Assembly: GCA_017437005.1 (NCBI GenBank)
Contig: JAFSBZ010000017.1
Location: forward strand, 1-64,000
Direction: 5' to 3'
Source of the DNA: Clostridia bacterium
Lineage (GTDB): Bacteria > Bacillota > Clostridia > Oscillospirales > Acutalibacteraceae
Length of the DNA stretch: 64,000 nucleotides
The translations under genes were made by a program, and so were the position numbers. Below the pieces are notes generated by a model. It made no database searches, was not told where the DNA came from, and worked only from the letters and a program-made list of their open reading frames with translations. This document shows, one piece after another, positions 1-8,528 of the stretch (the first letter of the stretch is position 1; the number at the start of each line of letters is the position of its first letter).

Positions 1-1
1 A

Positions 2-178
2 TACTGCGTGAAGGAAGAATTTATATGCTATATGGCATCACCGCAGAAGCTCTCCAACCCACGCACCGACAGATATAAAGAACTCATTCGAAAATTTAAA
101 TACATACAACGCAGAGAGCACGAAAACGAACAGCGCCGATGCAAAAGAAGAATGAAAAGAGGTGAAAACATTGATTAA
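2..178 (+). CDS. C-terminal end of an unknown basic protein (partial)
   Basis: An open frame enters from the left edge and stops with TAA at 176. The 58 visible residues are strongly charged, ending in a run rich in Arg, Lys and Glu (QRRCKRRMKRGENID). No domain is recognisable. It overlaps the start of the next small gene by 8 bases, which points to translational coupling and a shared mobile or plasmid-like origin. The start and function cannot be judged from this fragment. Confidence 0.45.
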   Translation, partial: YCVKEEFICYMASPQKLSNPRTDRYKELIRKFKYIQRREHENEQRRCKRRMKRGENID

Positions 179-497
179 GAAGAAAGTTCTGACACAGGAA
201 CAGATAGCTGAAAAACTTGATTATCTTCGCAAACAGCGTGACGGTCTCATAGTAGGTGAATACAGAAATTATTTATATAAACTGTATATGTACCTCAAAG
301 AACGTTGTTCCGAAACCGAGGACGGCAGTTGCAACCCATATCCGTGGCAAATGCTCGTCGCCCTTGGCAGAGATGACCTGCACAAATCCTACCTTGGATA
401 CACCTACTGTGATGATCTCGAAGCACTCGGATATATCAAGATGCAAGGATACGGCAAGGATAAAAAGATTTTTATCATAAAAGATATTGATTTTTAA
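171..497 (+). CDS. Small hypothetical protein, possibly winged-helix-like
   Basis: A 108-residue protein. TTG at 171 is chosen because GAGGTG at 160-165 sits about 6 bases upstream; the GTG at 162 lies inside that ribosome site. The N-terminal half (about residues 5-45) is helical and charged. The C-terminal part (LEALGYIKMQGYGKDKKIFI) reads like a helix followed by a beta-hairpin, as in a winged-helix wing, but I do not recognise a family. It overlaps the upstream gene and ends before a strong terminator, so the two form the tail of one transcript, probably from an integrated element. Confidence 0.55.
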   Translation: MIKKKVLTQEQIAEKLDYLRKQRDGLIVGEYRNYLYKLYMYLKERCSETEDGSCNPYPWQMLVALGRDDLHKSYLGYTYCDDLEALGYIKMQGYGKDKKIFIIKDIDF

Positions 498-516
498 TCC
501 ATTGCCGTAATAGAAT

Positions 517-550
517 GCCCCGCCGAAAAATCGGCGGGGCAGCTATTTTT
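517..550 (+). terminator. Rho-independent terminator
   Basis: A perfect 9-bp GC-rich stem (GCCCCGCCG, 517-525, with 532-540) and a 6-base loop, followed by a T-rich run. It ends the transcript of the two small left-edge genes. Confidence 0.85.
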
Positions 551-576
551 AGTTTTGTTGTAAATTGCGTTTAAGA

Positions 577-1686
577 TTATAATGTGTTTTCGCTGATTAT
601 ATTATTCATTTCTCGAAGTTCACTATCCCAGTCTCTATTATCCAATGAGAAAAAAGCAAATCTTTCATCCTCTAATTCTTCAGGGAAATGTACTGCCAAA
701 TGGGTAAGTTCATGTATTTTATCAGCACTAACTTTTTTGGCAAATGGATTAGCAATTATTTTATATTGCCTTGTGGCAAACAAATATCTAAAATCGTTAA
801 ATAACAAGCAACCTTCGGGAAGTATGTAAAAGAAAACAGCCGAAATTTTACTTAATGCTTCTTCGCTGATTCCCAATTTAAGAGCAACATCTTTATTGCG
901 GAACAATCCGTTCTTTGAATTGCATAAAAGGGTTGTAGGTTCGAACAATTCGGTTTCTGATAAATCGGTTGATGACCAGTTAATAATCAATAGATTAATA
1001 TGATTTTCAGATGAAATATCTGCAAATTTTTCGCCGGCATAGTTCATAAAATCCTTGATTTTTAATACCCGAGGCATGTGACAGTTGATATCGTTATTAT
1101 TACAAAAATCCGAAAGTTTTTTTCTGCCTTTATCATTAAGTAAATATGTTGGAATGATGAAGTTCTCTAAAAGGTCTCGTTCGGGGAAATTAGGGGTTTT
1201 TATTTCTATGTCTAATACAACATCATTTCCATATACAAACCGCGCTTCTGGATTTTTATCGGAATCAACCAAACGAGGTTCATATATTGCATCCGTTAAT
1301 TTTGCTGGACCAAAATTTGCGAAATATGCCAATAGATAAAATTCTGATAGCGCCTCAAAAAATTGGTTTTCATTGTAATTGTTTTTACCTGCAGCAAATT
1401 GGTTTCTAAAAAAATTCTCGATCACATCATTGCCAAAGTAGTGCATCAAATTAATGACTTTTACATTTAGATTAGCAATAAAATTCCAAGGAAACGAAGC
1501 TGGATTTATTTCCTTTATGTTTTTTCTGAGAAAAAGTTCTTTAAAATATGAAACATCATTATTAATTGCACGTATTATAAAATGCTGTTCAGAATAATCA
1601 TCGAAAATTCCTTTTTCCCAAAAAATTTTTATCGTTTCGAAAATTTCTAAATCAACGGTTGCGGGATAAGCTGTTTGACTTCTCAT
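577..1686 (-). CDS. PD-(D/E)XK nuclease-like hypothetical protein
   Basis: A 369-residue soluble protein starting at an ATG with GGAGG about 10 bases upstream. The middle contains Glu115 in a helix (SEFYLLAYFA) and then a strand pair around residues 151-163 reading GNDVVLDIEIK. An Asp about 6 residues before an E-x-K is the usual layout of the PD-(D/E)XK nuclease core; the family assignment is by motif only. The rest (FPWNF, LPEGCLLFNDFRYL) matches nothing I know. It sits alone between a tRNA-Ser gene and an element tail, a typical place for cargo or defence genes. Its function could be DNA cleavage in defence or an inactive nuclease fold. Confidence 0.55.
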   Translation of the reverse strand: MRSQTAYPATVDLEIFETIKIFWEKGIFDDYSEQHFIIRAINNDVSYFKELFLRKNIKEINPASFPWNFIANLNVKVINLMHYFGNDVIENFFRNQFAAGKNNYNENQFFEALSEFYLLAYFANFGPAKLTDAIYEPRLVDSDKNPEARFVYGNDVVLDIEIKTPNFPERDLLENFIIPTYLLNDKGRKKLSDFCNNNDINCHMPRVLKIKDFMNYAGEKFADISSENHINLLIINWSSTDLSETELFEPTTLLCNSKNGLFRNKDVALKLGISEEALSKISAVFFYILPEGCLLFNDFRYLFATRQYKIIANPFAKKVSADKIHELTHLAVHFPEELEDERFAFFSLDNRDWDSELREMNNIISENTL

Positions 1687-1708
1687 TTTAACAAATCCTC
1701 CATAATTA

Positions 1709-1750
1709 GAACAATAAATAAACGGCTGAAGTCATAATGATTTCAGCCGC
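1709..1750 (-). terminator. Terminator after tRNA-Ser
   Basis: On the minus strand an 8-bp stem CGGCTGAA / TTCAGCCG (1743-1750 with 1723-1730) is followed by TTTATTTATTGTT, directly downstream of the tRNA 3' end. Confidence 0.75.
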
Positions 1751-1753
1751 TTT

Positions 1754-1841
1754 GGCGGAGACGGCGAGATTCGAACTCGCGGGGGATTGCTCCCTAACTG
1801 ATTTCGAGTCAGCCCCGTTATGACCACTTCGATACGTCTCC
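1754..1841 (-). tRNA. tRNA-Ser (anticodon CGA)
   Basis: An 88-nt class II tRNA on the minus strand with 7-bp acceptor arms GGAGACG / CGTCTCC, an encoded CCA end, a TTCGAAT T-loop and a long variable arm. The anticodon loop is CT-CGA-AA, decoding UCG. The long variable arm plus the CGA anticodon fit serine only. A partial copy of its 5' end lies about 190 bases upstream. Confidence 0.95.
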
Positions 1842-1890
1842 GTGTATGTTAAACTCAATTTAGAGTATAACGAACTATTCAATTTTACCG

Positions 1891-2035
1891 AACGGGGCGC
1901 CCCGTTATGTCCTGTTGCGGTGCCCGAAATTTTTTTAACACTGCCGTGTGAAAATTTCGACCGCGGCCACTCCGTAGCCTTCGCTTCATCTGCCACCGGC
2001 AGCGCTCGGCAACTTCCCCACTTCGATACGTCTCC
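1891..2035 (-). repeat. Broken partial copy of the tRNA-Ser 5' half, split by a GC-rich insert
   Basis: The 18-base 5' end of the tRNA (1824-1841) is repeated exactly at 2018-2035. The next part of the tRNA (CATAACGGGGC on the minus strand) reappears at 1899-1909, so D-arm sequence is split by about 108 bases of GC-rich DNA unlike its surroundings. A perfect 16-bp palindrome AACGGGGCGCCCCGTT lies at 1891-1906. The copy lacks anticodon arm, T-arm and 3' end, so it is not a functional tRNA. It could be a scar of integration or a tRNA-associated repeat. Confidence 0.7.
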
Positions 2036-2042
2036 AAATATC

Positions 2043-2064
2043 AAGCCGCCAATTTGGGCGGCTT
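2043..2064 (-). terminator. Candidate hairpin after the GH3 gene
   Basis: An 8-bp stem AAGCCGCC / GGCGGCTT with a 6-base loop, 45 bases past the stop of the GH3 gene. The tail on the minus strand (GATATTTGG) is only weakly T-rich, so it may be an inefficient terminator or a structural repeat. Confidence 0.4.
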
Positions 2065-2108
2065 ATACATTATATTGTTTTTATAGTGCATTGTCAAGCG
2101 TTTTAAAC

Positions 2109-4796
2109 TTAAAGTTTATAAAGATTAAATTCTTCTATACCGTCTTGAAAATAAATTTTAGAATTTTTGTCAACGTAAATTCTAAAACGTTGTTTTTCAA
2201 GCTTTCCTGTTACAATGCCGACCATACGTATTCCCTGACAATCATCAACGTAAACGAATATATTTTTTTGTTCTAACATAGTGCCTTTGAAATTATATAA
2301 AATTTCTCCGCAATACATACCGCCTTCTTCTATTTGAAGTTGAATTCGTCTTCTTGGTTCACCTTGATATATCTTTAAATGGTCGGTACAAATTTTTAGT
2401 TCTACGTCGCGTAAATCTTTGTGATAAACCAACTCGTGCGCGTCGGAAAGTTCGTTAACGTTTGTCGTTTTGCCCATTCTAAAAGCATTGGTTTGCATTG
2501 TAAAGATTAAAAGATTTTTAGCGCATCGCTGTAGTTCGCCTATTGTCAGGTAACCGTTTTCAATGCTTTCCAGCTGGTCATCCTCGCAAAGCGCCGAATC
2601 GCCCTTAACCTTATAAATATCGTTTTGCGCCTTAACCATTGTAGCAAGATTGGCATTTGTGTCGGTGCCGTTGTTTGGGTCGTCCATCGTAGTACCCCAG
2701 TCGGTCATAACAAAACCGTCGTAGCCCCAATCGTCACGCAAAATGGTGGTGGTAAGGTCATAGCTGCCCGACGTGTGCATACCGTTAACGCGGTTATAAG
2801 AGGTCATTATTGATTTAACCGAACCGCCCTTTACCGCAATTTCAAACGCCTTTAAGTAAATCTCACGTAGTGCTCGTTCGCTTAAAACCTCATTGTCTTC
2901 TTTACGACTGATTTCCTGCGAATTAACGGCAAAGTGCTTAAGGGTTGCAAAAAATCCGTTCTTGGTAAAATAGCTTGACAACTTATCGGCATAAACGCCC
3001 GTAAGATATGGGTCTTCCGAAAAATATTCAAAGTTTCTGCCGCAAAGACCGCTGCGGTGAATGTTCATACCCGGTCCCAATAAAATGTCAATATCGTAAT
3101 GCTTCATTTCATCGGTAAGGCATTTATACATATCCTCAAAAAGCTCGGGCGCCCAAGCCGACGCCAAAAGCGCGCCTACGGGAATGCAAGTAGCCTGCGC
3201 ACTACTTTCCATACGAATACCGCTCGGTCCGTCGCAGGTGGTAACAACAGGCACACCCGCATCACTCCACGATTTTGTAATACCTGCAAAGCAACTTGCC
3301 GTTCCCTGATAGGTTGCCTTTGGACTTGCAAAGCCCTCACCGCGAACAATTTCGGTAAGCGCTTGCGCATCAAACTGCGCTACAAACTCGTCAAGAGTAT
3401 TCTTACCCTTTGCCACGTCTTGTAACGTTATACCTCTATCGCCTGTTATCTCAAGTGCTTGCGGTAGATTGTTTTTAATACGCTCGGCTAAATCATACTG
3501 TCTGAGCGTTGCTTTTTCAAAACCGACCTTGCCGCCCAAATTTATCATACGGTCAAATTCTTCTACGGGCGCTAATGCCTGAACACATTGCTTCACAAGA
3601 CGGGTTTCGTCTATAGAAAAGGCAAAGCACTGTTTTGCATCACGAACGTTTTGTCCAACACAAACGTTATATTCGCCGCTTTCCAACACCCAAGCAAACG
3701 GGTAACCGCTTTTACCACAGTCGTCGTAACACACCATATCACAAACGTTTATGGCAAGGTTTATTTCCTGTGACTCACCCGGCATTAAAGTATCGGTCTT
3801 TTTAAAGGCGATAAGCTCACGAGCCGCCTTACCAAGCGCACCCTGAGGCGCACTAAAATACACCTGCACTACGTCTTTACCGCTATAATTACCAACGTTT
3901 TCTACCACAACCGAAATGGTGATTGTGTCGCCGTCTTTTTGAACGCCTGTTACGGTTTGGTTAAACTCGGTATAATTCAGACCAAAACCAAACGGATACA
4001 AAACCCTGTCGGGCGCAAAGGTCTCAAAATAACGATAACCCACGTAAATATCTTCTTTATGTACGTTTTTGGTAAGATCACCAAAACAATCGTCACAAGG
4101 GTAATCCTCGGCGGAAATTGCGATAGTATCGGTAAGACGACCGCTTGGCGCTATGTCACCCATAAGCGCATCCACCGTACCGGCGCCGCCCTCTTGTCCG
4201 CCTTGCCAAACGTACGCAACGGTACCGATATTATATTTTTTAACCCAACTCATATCCATAATGTTACCGCTGTTTATAAGCACGATAACGTTTTTAAAAT
4301 ACTTGCTGAGTACCGCAAGAGCAGCATCCTCTTCGTGCGACAAATACCAGTTGCCCTCTACCTTTTCGTAGTCAAAGCTCTCGCCTACGTTACGGCAAAT
4401 AACGTATATTGCCTTGTCGTTACGAGTTGCGGCATCACGCACCAAGTCTTCACTCGGTACTGCGTCAATTTGGCAAAAACAGGGTTTCCAGCCGTCGCCC
4501 TCGTCAAATGGATTATTTACTATATAATCACGGTAAAACTGGGTTATGTTTTGGTCGAGTGTAACGCGTGATTTTATTTCGTCATAAATATTTGTAACGT
4601 ACGGACAGTTAACTCTACCGCCCGAGCCGCTGCCGCTTTTTAAATATTCAAACTGACTGCGACCGAAAAGGGCGATATTTTCGCCCGATGACAGTGGTAA
4701 GGAACCATTGTTTTCAAGCAAAACAATACCTTCGGGTATTGCCTTGCGACAATGCGCAGCAAATTCTTTTGTGGTAAAAGTTTTTTTGTTTGACAT
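2109..4796 (-). CDS. GH3 beta-glucosidase-type glycoside hydrolase with swapped domain order
   Basis: An 895-residue protein without signal peptide, so probably cytoplasmic. ATG at 4796 is preferred over an earlier in-frame ATG because GAGAGG lies 8 bases upstream and the longer form would overlap the previous gene. Domain order is unusual. The GH3 C-domain comes first (residues about 20-270, with VGESFDYEKVEGN, where the acid/base is expected), then a fibronectin-III-like domain (about 270-390), then the (beta/alpha)8 N-domain (about 480-740) with KHFA and MTDWG, whose Asp699 should be the nucleophile. This reversed order is known from ruminal beta-glucosidases of Ruminococcus and Butyrivibrio. 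About 100 C-terminal residues resemble an extra beta domain. It is last in an operon with acyltransferase genes. The substrate is not predictable. Confidence 0.88.
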   Translation of the reverse strand: MSNKKTFTTKEFAAHCRKAIPEGIVLLENNGSLPLSSGENIALFGRSQFEYLKSGSGSGGRVNCPYVTNIYDEIKSRVTLDQNITQFYRDYIVNNPFDEGDGWKPCFCQIDAVPSEDLVRDAATRNDKAIYVICRNVGESFDYEKVEGNWYLSHEEDAALAVLSKYFKNVIVLINSGNIMDMSWVKKYNIGTVAYVWQGGQEGGAGTVDALMGDIAPSGRLTDTIAISAEDYPCDDCFGDLTKNVHKEDIYVGYRYFETFAPDRVLYPFGFGLNYTEFNQTVTGVQKDGDTITISVVVENVGNYSGKDVVQVYFSAPQGALGKAARELIAFKKTDTLMPGESQEINLAINVCDMVCYDDCGKSGYPFAWVLESGEYNVCVGQNVRDAKQCFAFSIDETRLVKQCVQALAPVEEFDRMINLGGKVGFEKATLRQYDLAERIKNNLPQALEITGDRGITLQDVAKGKNTLDEFVAQFDAQALTEIVRGEGFASPKATYQGTASCFAGITKSWSDAGVPVVTTCDGPSGIRMESSAQATCIPVGALLASAWAPELFEDMYKCLTDEMKHYDIDILLGPGMNIHRSGLCGRNFEYFSEDPYLTGVYADKLSSYFTKNGFFATLKHFAVNSQEISRKEDNEVLSERALREIYLKAFEIAVKGGSVKSIMTSYNRVNGMHTSGSYDLTTTILRDDWGYDGFVMTDWGTTMDDPNNGTDTNANLATMVKAQNDIYKVKGDSALCEDDQLESIENGYLTIGELQRCAKNLLIFTMQTNAFRMGKTTNVNELSDAHELVYHKDLRDVELKICTDHLKIYQGEPRRRIQLQIEEGGMYCGEILYNFKGTMLEQKNIFVYVDDCQGIRMVGIVTGKLEKQRFRIYVDKNSKIYFQDGIEEFNLYKL

Positions 4797-4815
4797 AAAT
4801 CGAACCTCTCTTATT

Positions 4816-6219
4816 TTACTCACCCACAAACGCACTCATCGCATTAACGAGGGCAGGACTGCGAGTGGCCGACACATTGTTTATAAACATAACATCCTGA
4901 ATACCGCGTTCGTCTACAAACTGACTAAGCGTTCCCGGGAATACGCCGTTTATATAACGATAATCAACAACGTAAACGTTTTGGTAGTTTTGTGTTAAAT
5001 ATGCCACCATTGCGTTGCCGAAAGACTCTTTAATAACAAGACAGGACGAACCGTCAATAATGGTAGGATTGGTCATAATTCCGTATGGATGGTCACCGCA
5101 CACAAAGGTGAGATATTTGTTGGCAGCGCTAAGTTTGTTACCGTCGGATACTATGCTATAGTTAACCTCTCCAGCGGCAGTAAAGGTGTGTATTTTTTGC
5201 AGTTGCGTAGGCTCATAAGCCAAAACATAATCGGGTGTATTACCAAGGCTTGCCTTTTGACCTGATTCAGCATAAAAAGAGCCTAAAAATCCATCAAACT
5301 TATATTCATTAAAGGCACTAAGCTCAGCGGGAACTACACCCTTTACATTCATTAAATCACGATATGCATAATATGCACCGAGAGCCGTCCAGTGATGGTC
5401 TGTGCGGAAAAAAATATATTCATCCTTATGTGCAAAAAGGCTTGAGTAAACATCCACCTTGCTTACGTTTTGCGACATCAAAGAATACATATATTCAATG
5501 GCTTTTTGTTGGTCAGAAGAATTAGTATTTGCCTTATAATTTTCGGGTAGAGTAATCGCCATACTGGTAGGAACAATCATACTATACACCTGCGATCTGC
5601 CCTCAAGTATTGCGGCGGCGCGATTTACGGTGGCAGCGTAATTATCCGCTACAGCCTGATTAAAATTATAGTATTCGTATGCCGCATTATCCACAATAAG
5701 CATAGCACCCAACTGTTCAACCGCAGGTAATTGAGGTTCGGGCTGGATTGCTGTAGGTTGTGACTCTTCTTGAGTAGGACTTTCCACAGACACCTGTTCT
5801 GACTGTGTTATATCGGGTATTTCATCGCCTTGTGTGACGTCTCCATGAAGTTGAACGGTATTTATACCAAAAGCATTTGTAATTTGGGTGTTAAGTGATA
5901 CAAATCCATCCCTAAGAGGAAACGTATCAGAAAACCAAAGATTTATATCATCAAAATAATCGCCCGATACAAGCTTTGACCACGAAAACTTGGGGAATTT
6001 TTTTAGTTCGCGCTTTTCAACCTCGGAATAACTTTCACGAAAAATGGGAAAATTTGCCACCACGGCCGCCGCTAACCACAATGTTAAAACCACACGCATC
6101 ATACTTATATCAACAATATGCTGTGAACGTATATTACGTAGCAGTTTCATATTATCATCTAAATTACGCGATTCGTCATCTTGTTCTATAACTGTTTTTT
6201 CTTTTAAAGCCATGTGCAT
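4816..6219 (-). CDS. DHHW-family / AlgX-AlgJ-like SGNH protein for polysaccharide O-acylation
   Basis: A 467-residue protein with one N-terminal membrane segment (about residues 40-58, VVLTLWLAAAVVANFPIF) and an extracellular domain. The family signature RTDHHWTALGAYYAY is present, and KESFGNAMVAYL near the C-terminus fits the Ser block. A low-complexity Gln/Glu/Pro linker lies around residues 130-170. Such proteins work with MBOAT acyltransferases to O-acetylate surface polysaccharides, and an MBOAT gene is just upstream (26 bases). Two in-frame ATGs, 6 bases apart, lie 4 and 10 bases after AGGAGG, so the exact start is open. The GH3 gene follows after 19 bases, in the same operon. Confidence 0.82.
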   Translation of the reverse strand: MHMALKEKTVIEQDDESRNLDDNMKLLRNIRSQHIVDISMMRVVLTLWLAAAVVANFPIFRESYSEVEKRELKKFPKFSWSKLVSGDYFDDINLWFSDTFPLRDGFVSLNTQITNAFGINTVQLHGDVTQGDEIPDITQSEQVSVESPTQEESQPTAIQPEPQLPAVEQLGAMLIVDNAAYEYYNFNQAVADNYAATVNRAAAILEGRSQVYSMIVPTSMAITLPENYKANTNSSDQQKAIEYMYSLMSQNVSKVDVYSSLFAHKDEYIFFRTDHHWTALGAYYAYRDLMNVKGVVPAELSAFNEYKFDGFLGSFYAESGQKASLGNTPDYVLAYEPTQLQKIHTFTAAGEVNYSIVSDGNKLSAANKYLTFVCGDHPYGIMTNPTIIDGSSCLVIKESFGNAMVAYLTQNYQNVYVVDYRYINGVFPGTLSQFVDERGIQDVMFINNVSATRSPALVNAMSAFVGE

Positions 6220-6245
6220 TTCCCCTCCTTTCGTTTGCTTTATTT

Positions 6246-7676
6246 TTAAAATTGAAAATACAAAAACGGATTGTAGCTATCCCCTACCAATGCCGCGGTT
6301 GAAAGCAGTAACAGTATCAACGGAATCGCTATTCTACCAATATTATAAATCCACGATACTGCTTTTTTATCCATATATGTGTATCTGATAAGCCCACCTA
6401 TTTTACGAATTGCGGGTGTAGACACCACGATACAAAATATAAGAATAAAGATGTTAGAGCTCAAAATTGTTGTAGTCTCAAAGTTGGTAAATGCATTTCC
6501 ATTTAAACCAAACATACCGCCAAGAACGGTAAAAATATCCTTCATATTATCAAATTTAAAAAGTATCCATCCAAAATAGACGATAATAACCAAATATATA
6601 TGTGACACGATGCGATCCTTTGAAAGTATACGCTGTAAAAATAATTTTTCTAATAATATAAATACAAAGAAATAAAGACCCCATAGCACAAAATTCCACG
6701 ATGCGCCATGCCATAGACCTGTTAAAAACCAAACAACAAATAAATTAAAATATGTGCGTAATTTTCCTTTTCGATTACCACCCAGCGGTATATATACGTA
6801 ATCACGGAAAAAGCTACCAAGTGATATATGCCATCTGCGCCAAAACTCTGTTACCGAACGCGAAATATATGGATAGTCAAAATTTTCAAGATAATGAATA
6901 CCTATCATTCTGCCCATACCGATAGCCATATCAGAGTAAGCGGAAAAATCAAGATAAATTTGTAAGCTATATGCGAGCACACCTATCCACAGCGCCAAAA
7001 CCGCGCTTTCGCTTAAAGCATCGCCGCTTACCAACAGCTTATCGGCAATATTGCCGCAAGCATTGGCAAGAATAGCCTTTTTCGCAAGACCAAAACAAAA
7101 CCGCCATATACCGTCAGCAATATCCTGTGCTGTCACTCTACGCTCGGCAAGTTCAACACATACGTCCTTGTATCTTACGATAGGTCCCGCTATACATTGA
7201 TGAAATAGGCTAACGTACAAAAGGAGCATCCAAAACTTTTTTTGTGCGGGCACATCTCCACGATAAACGTCTATTACGTATGACATCAATTGAAACGTGT
7301 AAAAGGAAATTCCTATAGGTAATATAATGTTAAGCGTACCTAAATCTCGACCTGTAACAATACCAATATTATCAAGTAAAAACGCGCCGTATTTAAAAAA
7401 TCCCAGCAAACCGAGGTTTACCAGCACCATCAGCGCCAAGCCTAATTTTGCTTTAATGGTATGAGGCGCCTGCTTTTCTATGTAAAGTGATAAAAGCCAG
7501 TCACACAATGCCATAAAAAGAAGTAGCAGCACATAAATCGGCTCACCCCACGCATAAAACACCATAGAGAATGTAAGCATTACTATATTTTTGGCCTTGA
7601 TAGTCTTAGCAAAATAATACACAACAAGGTTTAGCGGTAAAAATAAATACAAGAAAAACAAGCTTGAAAATACCAT
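6246..7676 (-). CDS. MBOAT-family O-acyltransferase (AlgI-like)
   Basis: A 476-residue polytopic membrane protein with about ten hydrophobic segments. It carries the AlgI-type block FWRRWHISLGSFFRDYVYIP (about residues 285-305) and the catalytic-His segment GLWHGASWNFVLWG. Family members move acetyl groups across the membrane to extracellular glycans. The DHHW gene downstream is its usual partner, so the pair probably acetylates a cell-wall or capsular polymer. It is the first gene of a three-gene operon, with a promoter at 7714-7741. Confidence 0.9.
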   Translation of the reverse strand: MVFSSLFFLYLFLPLNLVVYYFAKTIKAKNIVMLTFSMVFYAWGEPIYVLLLLFMALCDWLLSLYIEKQAPHTIKAKLGLALMVLVNLGLLGFFKYGAFLLDNIGIVTGRDLGTLNIILPIGISFYTFQLMSYVIDVYRGDVPAQKKFWMLLLYVSLFHQCIAGPIVRYKDVCVELAERRVTAQDIADGIWRFCFGLAKKAILANACGNIADKLLVSGDALSESAVLALWIGVLAYSLQIYLDFSAYSDMAIGMGRMIGIHYLENFDYPYISRSVTEFWRRWHISLGSFFRDYVYIPLGGNRKGKLRTYFNLFVVWFLTGLWHGASWNFVLWGLYFFVFILLEKLFLQRILSKDRIVSHIYLVIIVYFGWILFKFDNMKDIFTVLGGMFGLNGNAFTNFETTTILSSNIFILIFCIVVSTPAIRKIGGLIRYTYMDKKAVSWIYNIGRIAIPLILLLLSTAALVGDSYNPFLYFQF

Positions 7677-7713
7677 TTATTCACCAACCTTCAGACAAAA
7701 TTATATCATTTTA

Positions 7714-7741
7714 ATTTTACTATTTATTTATATTTTGTCAA
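7714..7741 (-). promoter_or_regulatory. Promoter of the MBOAT operon
   Basis: On the minus strand TTGACA, a 16-base spacer and TAAAAT lie about 40 bases before the MBOAT start. Confidence 0.6.
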
Positions 7742-7764
7742 CATACAAAATATATTTTGGAGAA

Positions 7765-7817
7765 TATTTTTTATTTAAAAAGCATTGTTTACCGCGCTTT
7801 GCGACAAACAATGCTTT
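7765..7817 (-). terminator. Terminator after the amidase gene
   Basis: A 12-bp stem AAAGCATTGTTT / AAACAATGCTTT (7806-7817 with 7779-7790) with a 15-base loop, followed on the minus strand by TTTTAAATAAAA. Confidence 0.75.
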
Positions 7818-7828
7818 ATACCCTATAT

Positions 7829-8371
7829 TTAATTTGGTACTATAAACGGTATTCCGAAATAATCGGTAAGTGACACCACCACATTAGCGGCAATCGCCTC
7901 TATGTTGTCACGTATCCATACAGCATCTTCATAATTATCGTGATATGCAAATTCAATTAGTACGCTCGGTGCACGTGTTCGCCGCACCTCACCAAGCGAG
8001 GTTGTTGGTATAGCGCGTACATTTTGCGGTAACGGATAAATCAATTTTAGATTGTTAGCAATTATTTCTGCCGCTCTTCGTCCACTTTCGCTTGTCGGAT
8101 AATAATACACCTCGCTTCCGCGTCTACCACCGTCGCCACTACCTGTTGCGTTTGAATGAAGCGCCAAATGCAGATCGTAATTTCCCATATTTGATTGCGC
8201 AATAGATGTAGCCGCAGTCATATCGGGTGTATTACGCGTAAAACTGATACCGCTTGCGTACAAATACGGTTCCATTGCGTCAGCAATAAGATTCATATAG
8301 TATTCCTCATTGCCGCCTATTACGTATGGATTAAATTCTTGCGTAGACGGACTTAAATAAATACTTGGCAC
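7829..8371 (-). CDS. N-acetylmuramoyl-L-alanine amidase (Amidase_3) with altered metal motif
   Basis: A 180-residue protein. GTG at 8371 is preferred because AAGGGGGG lies 7 bases upstream; the earlier ATG has no such site. The fold markers of Amidase_3 are visible: GGNEEYYMN (zinc Glu region), LHLALHSNA (second zinc His) and VLIEFAYHDNYEDA (catalytic Glu region). The N-terminal DPGHGG motif that gives the first zinc His in typical members is replaced by IYLSPSTQ, so the metal site is changed or completed from elsewhere. No signal peptide is seen, which suggests a cytoplasmic, phage-like or mother-cell role. It is a single-gene transcript. Confidence 0.78.
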   Translation of the reverse strand: MPSIYLSPSTQEFNPYVIGGNEEYYMNLIADAMEPYLYASGISFTRNTPDMTAATSIAQSNMGNYDLHLALHSNATGSGDGGRRGSEVYYYPTSESGRRAAEIIANNLKLIYPLPQNVRAIPTTSLGEVRRTRAPSVLIEFAYHDNYEDAVWIRDNIEAIAANVVVSLTDYFGIPFIVPN

Positions 8372-8463
8372 AGTAAATCCCCCCTTGCACATCGTATGCT
8401 TGAAATTGTTTTTTTATGAAAAACAAAACATTTGAACGGCTTATTTAAGTATAGATTTTAATA

Positions 8464-8492
8464 TTGACGAAAGTTGCTAAAAAAGGTATAAT
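8464..8492 (+). promoter_or_regulatory. Promoter of the deo operon
   Basis: TTGACG, a 17-base spacer and TATAAT, with the deoC start 37 bases after the -10. AGAAAGGTTG upstream of the ATG gives a weak ribosome site. Confidence 0.75.
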
Positions 8493-8528
8493 AAAGTGTA
8501 ATAATATAATTAGAAAGGTTGTTTTTTT

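Noticed and set aside
2018..2035. Second tRNA gene
   Set aside because: Only the 5' end and part of the D-arm are present; no anticodon or T-arm.
1706..2044. Open frame of 112 codons on the minus strand
   Set aside because: It runs through the tRNA-Ser gene and its broken copy; the protein-like reading is accidental.
3939..4571. 210-codon frame opposite the GH3 gene
   Set aside because: Antisense shadow of a clear GH3 coding region with no ribosome site.
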